Translations under genes and position numbers: made by a program
In this document: positions 1 to 5,365 of the stretch, in pieces
Position numbering within the stretch: the first letter of the stretch is position 1
Layout of the letters: each line of letters begins with the position of its first letter
The notes under the pieces: model-generated
The model's input: the letters and a program-made list of their open reading frames with translations, nothing else
Told to the model about the DNA's origin: nothing
Database searches by the model: none
NCBI GenBank assembly: GCA_021778575.1
Contig: JAJYCH010000287.1
Coordinates: forward strand, 1-6,553
Reading direction: 5' to 3'
Origin: Planctomycetota bacterium
Lineage (GTDB): Bacteria; Planctomycetota; Planctomycetia; Isosphaerales; Isosphaeraceae
DNA: 6,553 nt

Positions 1-9
1 TCGGCCTGA

Positions 10-1506
10 TCAGTTTCGACCGACGAGGTTACGCAGATCCGCGATGCGTAACCCACCAATCGTCGCGAGAACGACGATGTAGGCGATCGCTCCGCCCAGA
101 ACCGCCGCCAGGACATGCCAGCGGAGCAGGATCAGACAGACCGGAACCATCACCAACGACGCCATCAACGGCCGGAAGATATGATGATGCCAGGCCGGCT
201 GGCGATGTTCGCGGGCCAGGCAGCTATAACCGGCAACGACCAGGCTGAGGGCGATCACCAGGATGCCGGAGACAGCCCCCGTCAGTCCAAACTGCCAGAG
301 AAGCAAGCCGACCAGAGGTCCCGATGCCAGGGCACCAGCCGCCAGGAGGCGAACGCCGGCTGACTCGCGATTGAGAGCAATCAGGGTCATGTGATAAAGG
401 AAGGCGAGCGTCAACAACGGAGCCCGCCAGATCCCCAGCGCGAGCAGCGGTCCGGCTCCCTGGAAGGCCGGCAAGAGGAACTGGACGAGCGGCCCGGCAA
501 GGATCGTCGCCCCGACCGACAGCGGGACAAGTCCCAGCATCAAACCACGAACCAGGGCGTCGAGCGACTTCCGACCGGCCGTCGGCGTGTCGCGCCAGGA
601 TCGGGCCAGGGTCGGGAAGACGACTTGCTGGAAGATCATCCCGAACGTCAGAGCCGCCGCGACCATCCGGTGCGGGGCGCCGTACAGACCAACCTGGTCC
701 CAGGTGCAGAACAGGCCGACGACCATCAGGTCGATCGAACCCAGGACCGTCTGAGCCACTTGAATCATCAAAACCGGCTGGCAACGCTTCAAGAAGACCC
801 GGAGGAACCGGGCGCTCAAGATTGGCCGAGGAAACCCATATTCGCGGACATATTGCGACCAGACCAGGGCAATCCCGCAAGTTTCGCCCACCGCCAGCCA
901 GATCGGCACCCAGGCGATCCGCGTTGCATCGCCAACCCAGAACCAGATTCCCACGGCATAGACGACCGTCCGGATATAGAGCGAGATCGCGACCAGACCC
1001 ATCCGCTCCATCCCTCGGTAGACGAAGTCGAGCCCCATGGCCGTCGTGAGGAGCATCAACCCGTAGAGCGTCAGGAGTTTCCGGTCGGCGGGGTCGGTCA
1101 AGGTGGTCGCCGCGACGATCGCCAGTGCGAAGAAAAGGCTGATCGCGACGACGATCTTGATGAAGAACAGATGGTTGACCAGCGGTCGGACCAGTCCAGG
1201 GTGTCGAGCCAGTTCGCGAGCGGCGATCACCTCGCAACCGTTGCGGACCAGCAGGACGAGCCAGAAGACGATGTTGAACGCAAACTCAATCCGACCGTAA
1301 CCCGCTCGTCCCAGGCAGGTTGCGAGCGAGAGGGTCACGACCACCGAGGTTCCTCGGCAGGCGATCTCGGCGGCACTGAGCGAGAGAAAGTTAGTGGCGA
1401 TCCGCCGAGGCGGGGTGATCCGGACTGGCCGGAGGTCGTCGGGTCGCGGTGCCGTGGTCGGCCGGCGTCGGAGTTTCGGGCGAGTCTTGATGGGCGTGGT
1501 TAACAT
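10..1506 (-). CDS. Polysaccharide/lipid-linked oligosaccharide flippase (Wzx/PST, MOP superfamily)
   Basis: This 498-residue inner-membrane protein probably flips a lipid-linked glycan across the cytoplasmic membrane during exopolysaccharide or cell-surface polysaccharide assembly. About 14 hydrophobic stretches are visible (roughly residues 37-62, 73-92, 114-135, 144-161, 171-190, 197-216, 245-267, 278-300, 320-345, 350-376, 384-404, 408-430, 444-462, 466-486), the usual size and helix count of the family. Two family-style motifs are recognisable: GLDFVYRGMERM near residues 158-169, matching the conserved 'W-x-F-x-G-x-E-x-M' region of Wzx-type proteins, and SIDLMVVGLF followed by VGLYGAPHRM around 257-281, at the start of the second half. 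A basic, Pro/Arg-rich tail (residues 7-35) precedes helix 1 and should be cytoplasmic. The ATG at 1506 is the only good early start; its ribosome binding site is weak (AGGGA about 14 nt upstream). No glycosyltransferase lies beside it, so the substrate is unknown. A drug/Na+ MATE exporter is less likely given the motifs. Confidence 0.9.
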   Translation of the reverse strand: MLTTPIKTRPKLRRRPTTAPRPDDLRPVRITPPRRIATNFLSLSAAEIACRGTSVVVTLSLATCLGRAGYGRIEFAFNIVFWLVLLVRNGCEVIAARELARHPGLVRPLVNHLFFIKIVVAISLFFALAIVAATTLTDPADRKLLTLYGLMLLTTAMGLDFVYRGMERMGLVAISLYIRTVVYAVGIWFWVGDATRIAWVPIWLAVGETCGIALVWSQYVREYGFPRPILSARFLRVFLKRCQPVLMIQVAQTVLGSIDLMVVGLFCTWDQVGLYGAPHRMVAAALTFGMIFQQVVFPTLARSWRDTPTAGRKSLDALVRGLMLGLVPLSVGATILAGPLVQFLLPAFQGAGPLLALGIWRAPLLTLAFLYHMTLIALNRESAGVRLLAAGALASGPLVGLLLWQFGLTGAVSGILVIALSLVVAGYSCLAREHRQPAWHHHIFRPLMASLVMVPVCLILLRWHVLAAVLGGAIAYIVVLATIGGLRIADLRNLVGRN

Positions 1507-1530
1507 GCGCGGTCAGACTTCCCTGGGATC

Positions 1531-1555
1531 GAGCGGAGGAAATCCTCGACCGCTC
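1531..1555. repeat. Imperfect hairpin just upstream of the flippase start
   Basis: GAGCG (1531-1535) and GAGG (1536-1539) pair with CCTC (1544-1547) and CGCTC (1551-1555), giving a 9-bp stem with a 4-nt AAAT loop and a 3-nt bulge (GAC). It lies 25 nt upstream of the flippase ATG, where it would form in the mRNA leader or act as a DNA operator. No T-run follows on either strand, so an intrinsic terminator is unlikely. Confidence 0.45.
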
Positions 1556-1569
1556 AATCGTTCCGCACT

Positions 1570-1587
1570 TGGCCCAGCTCGGGGCCA
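1570..1587. repeat. Short GC-rich hairpin in the flippase upstream region
   Basis: TGGCCC (1570-1575) pairs perfectly with GGGCCA (1582-1587) across a 6-nt loop. It is the second of three adjacent inverted repeats upstream of the flippase. A 6-bp GC-only match can arise by chance in GC-rich DNA, so the support is modest and comes mainly from the clustering. Confidence 0.35.
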
Positions 1588-1590
1588 GTC

Positions 1591-1624
1591 GCCCCATCCT
1601 GAGGGCTTTCGCAGCTCTTGGGGC
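1591..1624. repeat. Two-part stem-loop with a 5-nt bulge upstream of the flippase
   Basis: The outer stem GCCCCA (1591-1596) pairs with TGGGGC (1619-1624). The inner stem AGGGCT (1602-1607) pairs with AGCTCT (1613-1618) with one G-U wobble. The loop is TTCGC and the only unpaired side segment is TCCTG (1597-1601). This is the longest potential RNA structure in the gap. It matches no riboswitch or sRNA family that I recognise. Confidence 0.4.
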
Positions 1625-1726
1625 AACGCTCCCGCCTCGGGGCGATCACCCGACGGTCCCGGCCCATGATTTCCCAGGGCAGCGACCAATCTCGGGTCTC
1701 GGCGGTGACTCGAAGCTTGCTCCTGG

Positions 1727-1749
1727 CTTTGAAACGGGGGGCTTCAAAG
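1727..1749. repeat. Perfect 7-bp inverted repeat CTTTGAA-N9-TTCAAAG
   Basis: CTTTGAA (1727-1733) is an exact inverted copy of TTCAAAG (1743-1749), separated by nine bases that are mostly G. It is A+T-rich in a GC-rich setting, which makes it more noticeable than the neighbouring GC-only stems. It lies about 95 nt beyond the hydrolase stop codon. It could be an operator-type DNA site for the flippase or a 3' RNA hairpin; there is no U-tract. Confidence 0.4.
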
Positions 1750-1793
1750 GCGCGGAGGGATCGTAGTCGGGCGTCTCGGATCTGTCAATGTTA

Positions 1794-1829
1794 GGATCGG
1801 CCAGCCCCATCGGTTGCTTGAGCCGATCC
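1794..1829 (-). terminator. Terminator-like hairpin after the HD hydrolase gene
   Basis: GGATCGGC (1794-1801) is an exact inverted copy of GCCGATCC (1822-1829), an 8-bp stem closing a 20-nt loop that can itself pair weakly (AGC 1803-1805 with GCT 1816-1818). On the minus strand it begins about 15 nt after the hydrolase stop, the right place to end that transcript or protect its 3' end. The bases that follow (TAACATT on the minus strand) are not a real U-tract, so intrinsic termination is uncertain. Confidence 0.35.
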
Positions 1830-1843
1830 GAATTCCGAGCCGA

Positions 1844-2749
1844 TCAAGCGCGCTCGGAGAGCCGCCGGAGTGTCGTTCCGTCGAGCACCGCCGGATCGAG
1901 CCAGCGGGTCTTCGGTGGGACCTTGGGCGTGTATCCCTGAACCGATTCGGGACGAAACCGCAGAACATGCTGCAATTTCTCACCAATCCGTCCGACCTTG
2001 GCCGCCCGGAGCTTTCCGAGGACCAGCGCATCGTCGCCGAGCAGGTCGATCTTGCGGAGCAAACCGGTCCGGAAAGCCTCGCGGATCGCGTCGGCGAATT
2101 CGTTGTAGATATAAGCTTCGGTCGGGCTGGCCCACCACTCGCGATTCATGACCGAGAACCGTTCGGACGCTTCCCGGGCCACGACCGGATCGTTGAATGC
2201 GATCGTGGTGCCGACGACGACCAGGTGGTCGATAAACCGGGTGATCTGCTCGGGCGTCGTCACCGAACAGGCCAGGCTGTCGCGGAAAAAGTAGTCGAGC
2301 CGGTCGGCGCAGAGCAGCGGCAAGGGCTGTTCCAGCAGGGGATAAACCGAGTCGTCAAAGAATTCGGCGGGCTGGAAACCCATCTCAGCCAGGGCCGTGA
2401 CCATGTCGGGCCGGTTGAGGAACTCGGGTTTGAGGCTCTCGTGATGATCCTGTTCGTCGGAAGCGAAGACAAAATCAACCGCGTGAGAGAACGCTGTATG
2501 CGAGATATCATGCAGGAGTCCGGCGACCTGTTCGCGCCGATCGGCTCCCAGCTTGCCGAGGAGGAGATAGACTCCCAGGCTATGTTCGAACCGGGTCACG
2601 GTCTTGAATGGGAACGCCAGCGCCGACGGACCGGCCTGGCGAATTCCCTGGAGTCGCCGGAAAGTCGGGCACTCGATCAGGGCCAGGACCCCGGGATCGT
2701 CGATCGTCACACTGCCGTAGACCCGGTCATCCCAACGCGTCGCCGCCAT
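1844..2749 (-). CDS. HD-domain phosphohydrolase (COG1078 / SAMHD1-like type)
   Basis: This 301-residue cytoplasmic protein is a metal-dependent phosphohydrolase; relatives cleave dNTPs or other nucleotides, but the substrate here cannot be read from sequence. The metal ligands are visible in order: H56 (in FEHSLG), H80-D81 (in LLHDISHTAFSH) and D149 (in CADRLDYFFRDS). H102-E103 (DHHESL) matches the position of the catalytic His seen in SAMHD1-like enzymes. The N-terminal FRRLQGIRQAG (residues 30-40) is also typical of the group. I chose the ATG at 2749 because it gives the usual N-terminus and is preceded by AAGG; a GTG directly before it (2752) is an alternative. The frame stays open to 2941, but that extension has no family-like sequence. 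The C-terminal 50 residues (WLDP and beyond) are less typical. The gene diverges from the sugar-binding protein and precedes the flippase on the same strand. Confidence 0.9.
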   Translation of the reverse strand: MAATRWDDRVYGSVTIDDPGVLALIECPTFRRLQGIRQAGPSALAFPFKTVTRFEHSLGVYLLLGKLGADRREQVAGLLHDISHTAFSHAVDFVFASDEQDHHESLKPEFLNRPDMVTALAEMGFQPAEFFDDSVYPLLEQPLPLLCADRLDYFFRDSLACSVTTPEQITRFIDHLVVVGTTIAFNDPVVAREASERFSVMNREWWASPTEAYIYNEFADAIREAFRTGLLRKIDLLGDDALVLGKLRAAKVGRIGEKLQHVLRFRPESVQGYTPKVPPKTRWLDPAVLDGTTLRRLSERA

Positions 2750-2794
2750 CACGCCTTGCCTCTCGTCCCTCGAAGTGGCCCTTCTTGAACCTTG

Positions 2795-2823
2795 ATGATC
2801 GGACCCTGAGGCTCCGATTGCAA
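2795..2823 (-). promoter_or_regulatory. Candidate sigma-70-type promoter for the HD hydrolase
   Basis: On the minus strand, TTGCAA (plus positions 2818-2823) and GATCAT (2795-2800) stand exactly 17 nt apart. Each matches the -35/-10 consensus at four of six positions. Transcription would start near 2788 and give a leader of about 40 nt before the ATG at 2749. Matches of this quality occur by chance, so this is only a candidate. Confidence 0.28.
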
Positions 2824-2827
2824 GGGG

Positions 2828-2837
2828 GGATCGATCC
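2828..2837. promoter_or_regulatory. 10-bp perfect palindrome GGATCGATCC (possible operator half of a pair)
   Basis: GGATCGATCC is fully self-complementary and lies in the divergent promoter region between the hydrolase and the sugar-binding protein. A second palindrome of the same GGAT-NN-ATCC form has its centre exactly 25 bp away (2853-2862). Paired dyads between divergent genes often bind a regulator, but no regulator gene is in the window. GATCGATC words are common in this DNA, so chance is possible. Confidence 0.3.
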
Positions 2838-2852
2838 GAGGGGGCGAAAGGA

Positions 2853-2862
2853 GGATTAATCC
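2853..2862. promoter_or_regulatory. 10-bp perfect palindrome GGATTAATCC (possible operator half of a pair)
   Basis: GGATTAATCC is fully self-complementary and A+T-rich at its centre, unusual for the local composition. It shares GGAT/ATCC arms with the palindrome at 2828-2837. It is flanked on the left by AAAGGAGG (2847-2854, overlapping) and followed by TCCCG (2860-2864) paired with CGGGA (2875-2879). It may be an operator controlling the sugar transporter, the hydrolase, or both. Confidence 0.32.
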
Positions 2863-2919
2863 CGTTGATAAGATCGGGACGGTTCCCCTGGACGGCCCGG
2901 AACGCTAAGATCAAGCGAG

Positions 2920-2934
2920 ATCGAGCTTCTCGAT
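2920..2934. repeat. 6-bp inverted repeat ATCGAG-CTT-CTCGAT upstream of the sugar-binding protein
   Basis: ATCGAG (2920-2925) is an exact inverted copy of CTCGAT (2929-2934) with a 3-nt spacer. It lies 60 nt upstream of the binding-protein start, where an operator or a leader hairpin would sit. A weak -10-like TAAGAT at 2906-2911 lies just before it, with no good -35 partner. Confidence 0.3.
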
Positions 2935-2981
2935 TGAACAATTCCCGGACAACTTGTCGAAAACGCGGACGCCCTCGGGGC

Positions 2982-2987
2982 GGAGGT
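2982..2987 (+). promoter_or_regulatory. Strong ribosome binding site GGAGGT that fixes a GTG start
   Basis: GGAGGT is followed by seven bases and then GTG at 2995. This near-perfect Shine-Dalgarno placement is the main reason for accepting the non-ATG start of the sugar-binding protein. The resulting N-terminus is a proper lipoprotein signal peptide, which supports the choice independently. Confidence 0.8.
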
Positions 2988-2994
2988 CCTGATC

Positions 2995-4086
2995 GTGCAT
3001 CGATCCTGGAAAGTACGGGCGCGGAATTTCGGGACTCTGGCCACGCTGATGGCCTTATTCGCGGGTGGTTGCGGCGGTGATGGCGTCCCGGGAGGCACGG
3101 CTCCAGCCGCCAAGACCGCTCCCTCGACCAGCACGGGAGGCCGGATCGTTCTGGTGGCCAACGGCAATTCCGACTGGTGGACAGCCGTCGAGACCGGCAT
3201 GAAAGCCGCTGGAACCAAGTTCAATACCGACGTCGAACTGAAGCGAAACGGCGGTGGAGTCGAGGGGCAGATTCGTCTTCTCGAAGAGGCGTTAAGCGCC
3301 TCCGACGTCAAGGGAATTGGCGTCTCGGCGGTGAACGGCAACGCGCCGGGAATCTCCGAGGCGATGAAGAAGCTCAAGGATGCCGGCAAGTTCGTCATCA
3401 CGATCGATTCCGACGTCAGCCCGAGCGCCGCGGAGAGCCGGAGCTTTTACATCGGGACCGATAACGCCAAGGCGGGAGAGGTGGCCGGCAAGGCCGCTGC
3501 CCAACTTCGGCCGCAAGGCGGCACGGTCGCCGTTTTCGTTGGCGAGGCTTCGGCCAGCAACGCTCAGGCTCGTCTCGAAGGATTCTACACCGGGGCCGGG
3601 CCCAAGTTCATCAAGCCGCCGATCGAGATCTTCGAGGACCAGCACAACGACGACAAGGCCCAGTCGCTGGCCGAGGTCGCGATCACCAAGCACCCCGAAA
3701 CCGGCGTCATGCTCGGCCTTTACTCGTACAACGGGCCGAGGATCGCCGTCGAGGTCGCCAAGAAGCCCGAATTCCGCAAGACGGCCACCGTCGTCACCTT
3801 CGACCTCGACGAGCTGGCCGTCGAACAACTGGAAAAGGGGAATATCGACGTCTCGATCTGCCAGAATCCGTACAAGATCGGATTCGAGGGGGTTCGAGCC
3901 CTCAAGGCGATGATGACCGACGACAAGGCGACTCTCGACGAGATGTTCCCCAAGCCGACGACCAGCTTCGACACGGGTGTCCGCGTGATCGTGCCGACGA
4001 CCGACTCCCCCGTCAAGGGAAAGGATGTCATCACGATCAAGGAGATGAAAGAATGGCTGGCCGGCAATAAGCTGAAGAGTTCCTGA
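2995..4086 (+). CDS. Sugar ABC transporter substrate-binding lipoprotein (RbsB-like, Peripla_BP_4)
   Basis: This 363-residue protein captures a sugar outside the cytoplasmic membrane and hands it to the permease encoded next. Residues 1-25 form a lipoprotein signal peptide (basic start, hydrophobic core, FAGG before C26), so the mature protein should be lipid-anchored. A Gly/Ala/Pro/Thr-rich linker (27-49) leads to the two-lobed periplasmic-binding fold starting at IVLVANG (51-57). By position against E. coli RbsB, likely ligand contacts are W61-W62, D138 (in TIDSD), R193 (in ARLEGF), N246 (in YSYNGPR), D270 (in VTFDLD) and Q290 (in ICQNPYKIG). The Arg that follows the first-lobe Asp in RbsB is replaced by Ser-Asp here, so ribose itself is doubtful and the substrate is open. 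The start is GTG with a strong GGAGGT site. The permease follows 114 nt downstream; no ATPase gene adjoins. The AI-2 or simple polyol binders of the same family cannot be excluded. Confidence 0.93.
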   Translation: MHRSWKVRARNFGTLATLMALFAGGCGGDGVPGGTAPAAKTAPSTSTGGRIVLVANGNSDWWTAVETGMKAAGTKFNTDVELKRNGGGVEGQIRLLEEALSASDVKGIGVSAVNGNAPGISEAMKKLKDAGKFVITIDSDVSPSAAESRSFYIGTDNAKAGEVAGKAAAQLRPQGGTVAVFVGEASASNAQARLEGFYTGAGPKFIKPPIEIFEDQHNDDKAQSLAEVAITKHPETGVMLGLYSYNGPRIAVEVAKKPEFRKTATVVTFDLDELAVEQLEKGNIDVSICQNPYKIGFEGVRALKAMMTDDKATLDEMFPKPTTSFDTGVRVIVPTTDSPVKGKDVITIKEMKEWLAGNKLKSS

Positions 4087-4122
4087 GCCAAGCCGTTCGA
4101 ACGCCAGTTGGTGAAATCGTCG

Positions 4123-4138
4123 GAGCGGTGCATCGCTC
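4123..4138 (+). repeat. Small hairpin between binding-protein and permease genes
   Basis: GAGCG (4123-4127) pairs with CGCTC (4134-4138) around a 6-nt loop, 36 nt after the binding-protein stop. A 10-bp palindrome CGTTCGAACG also lies at 4094-4103. Such intergenic structures in ABC operons often protect the upstream message so that the binding protein outnumbers the permease; that role is inferred here. No U-tract is present. Confidence 0.35.
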
Positions 4139-4200
4139 GGGTGGACCGCTGTCATCTGGATCATCGTCAGGAACTTTCCGAAGCCGAGAAATCGAGAATC

Positions 4201-5238
4201 ATGGTCGAGAACAAGTACCTCAAGACGTTCCTGACGGTGATCCGCTCACCGGAATTCGGGCTACTGGTGAGCATCGGTCTGCTCCTGGGAGTGATCGCCG
4301 CGCTGGCTCCACCCGATTCGTTCTTTACCAGGCCGGCGCAGCTCTCGCTGCTTCAGCAGATTGGCCTGTATGGCGTTCTGGCCGTTGGCGCGGCGGTCGT
4401 GATCATCTCGGGGGGGATCGACCTCTCGGTGGGCGCGGTCGTCGCGCTGTCATCGGTCGTCTGTGCCAAATTGATGACTTCGTGGCTTCATGACGGCTCC
4501 AGCGGAACTCCGCCGTCGGATTTTGTCGTGGTCGCCTCGATGACGATCAGCTTGTTGATCGGGTTGTTCGTCGGCCTGTTTCATGCGTTTTTGATCAATC
4601 ACTTTGGGCTGCCGCCGTTCATCGCCACCCTGGCCACGATGTCGGGTCTGCGGAGTCTGGCGTCGATTCTTTCCGAGAACCGCGCGATCACCGTCAGAAG
4701 CGAGTTGTTCCGGAAGCTCGGTAATTCGGAAATCAACACGTTCGCGACGTTCGCGGTCGTGGCGATCGTGGTGAGCCTGATGATGGGCTGCACGGTCCTC
4801 GGTCGGCATCTGTTCGCGCTCGGCGGTAACGAGGCCGCCGCCCGGCTCAGCGGTCTGAAGATCAACCGGTTGAAGGCGTTTGCCTATGGGTTGTCCGGCG
4901 TTCTCGCCGCGCTCGCCGGTCTGCTGTTCGCTGGCCGAGGGGGGCAAGCCAGCCCGCAGTTGGGGATCTCCTACGAACTGTTCGCGATTACCTCGGCCGT
5001 CGTCGGCGGATGCAGCCTGGCCGGCGGGGTCGGCTCGATCCGGGGGACGGTCCTGGGCTTGATCCTGCTCCAGACCTTGATCCGGGGGACCGGGCTGGTC
5101 GTCCGCAAGATTGACTTTTTTCTCGGCAAGACGCATGTCGTGATCGAGCTGAACAGTACCCAGGTCGAGGGTCTGGTTCTGGGGACGGTCATCATTCTGG
5201 CGGTCGCAATCAACCAGAGGCTCCGGCCCAAGCTCTGA
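4201..5238 (+). CDS. Sugar ABC transporter permease (RbsC/AraH family, BPD_transp_2)
   Basis: This 345-residue integral membrane protein forms the channel of a ribose/arabinose-type sugar importer and should act as a homodimer with the binding protein encoded just upstream. Family landmarks are clear: IISGGIDLSVGAVVALSS (68-85), NHFGLPPFIATLATMSGLR (133-151), the cytoplasmic coupling region GGNEAAARLSGLKINRLK (208-225), and ITSAVVGGCSLAGGVGSIRGT (263-283). About 8-10 hydrophobic segments span residues 18-36, 53-70, 74-92, 108-130, 138-156, 180-199, 226-246, 258-272, 281-300 and 322-337. A hydrophilic stretch at 301-323 before the last helix seems longer than in E. coli RbsC. The frame is open back to a TTG at 4108, but that extension is polar and unlike the family; ATG 4201 gives the normal N-terminus although its ribosome binding site is weak (GAG at 4194-4196). 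The partner ATPase is not in the window. The exact sugar is unknown. Confidence 0.94.
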   Translation: MVENKYLKTFLTVIRSPEFGLLVSIGLLLGVIAALAPPDSFFTRPAQLSLLQQIGLYGVLAVGAAVVIISGGIDLSVGAVVALSSVVCAKLMTSWLHDGSSGTPPSDFVVVASMTISLLIGLFVGLFHAFLINHFGLPPFIATLATMSGLRSLASILSENRAITVRSELFRKLGNSEINTFATFAVVAIVVSLMMGCTVLGRHLFALGGNEAAARLSGLKINRLKAFAYGLSGVLAALAGLLFAGRGGQASPQLGISYELFAITSAVVGGCSLAGGVGSIRGTVLGLILLQTLIRGTGLVVRKIDFFLGKTHVVIELNSTQVEGLVLGTVIILAVAINQRLRPKL

Positions 5239-5265
5239 TTCGCCGGACTCGTCACCAGGAAACTA

Positions 5266-5294
5266 GCGACAGCCCGCGATCCAACGCGTAAGAT
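5266..5294 (+). promoter_or_regulatory. Candidate sigma-70-type promoter for the K+ channel
   Basis: GCGACA (5266-5271) and TAAGAT (5289-5294) stand 17 nt apart, each matching the consensus hexamer at four of six positions. They lie in the 118-nt gap after the permease. Transcription would start near 5301 with a leader of about 60 nt. The same TAAGAT word occurs upstream of the sugar-binding protein (2906-2911). The match may be chance. Confidence 0.22.
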
Positions 5295-5365
5295 CTCAGT
5301 CCGCCGGTTCGCTGGCCGTCGGTCCTTCCCCGGCGCAGTCTGACCTTCTACCGCGCGTGCTGTTC

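Larger units (their letters stand above)
1507..1843. other. 337-nt intergenic region with several inverted repeats, no convincing gene
   Basis: This gap separates the HD hydrolase stop from the flippase start, both on the minus strand. The small open frames crossing it use non-ATG starts or overlap the flippase in another frame, and their products look like random high-GC translation. It does hold a dense set of inverted repeats, listed separately (1531-1555, 1570-1587, 1591-1624, 1727-1749, 1794-1829), plus a minor one at 1633-1644. The probable contents are the 3' end of the hydrolase transcript and the promoter and leader of the flippase transcript. I found no convincing sigma-70 promoter for the flippase. 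Confidence 0.6.

Noticed and set aside
391..1503. Long plus-strand open frame of 370 codons opposite the flippase
   Set aside because: It is extremely rich in Arg, Asp, Gln, Glu and Pro with no domain-like pattern, as expected for the antisense of a membrane protein gene in GC-rich DNA. The opposite strand encodes clear flippase motifs.
1569..1766. 65-codon plus-strand frame in the intergenic gap, considered as a small gene
   Set aside because: It has a TTG start, no ribosome binding site, no recognisable motif, and runs through several of the inverted repeats.
1507..1843. CRISPR array, IS element or attachment site in the largest gap
   Set aside because: There is no regularly spaced direct repeat, no transposase fragment, no terminal inverted repeats with target duplication, and no tRNA gene.
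1814..2788. Plus-strand open frame of 324 codons opposite the HD hydrolase
   Set aside because: It is antisense to a gene with an intact H...HD...D active site and shows no recognisable domain itself.
2750..2941. N-terminal 64-residue extension of the HD hydrolase from an upstream ATG at 2941
   Set aside because: The extension shows no family similarity, crosses the candidate promoter and both palindromes, and the ATG at 2749 gives the typical N-terminus.
3292..4164. Minus-strand open frame of 290 codons opposite the sugar-binding protein
   Set aside because: It is low-complexity, rich in Leu, Gly, Asp and Arg, and lies antisense to a clear binding protein with a strong ribosome binding site.
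4108..4200. 31-residue N-terminal extension of the permease from TTG 4108
   Set aside because: It is polar, lacks a ribosome binding site, and would precede the normal family N-terminus that begins at ATG 4201.
4450..5136. Minus-strand open frame of 228 codons opposite the permease
   Set aside because: It is a Gln/Asp/Arg/Pro-rich antisense shadow, and the permease motifs on the other strand are unambiguous.
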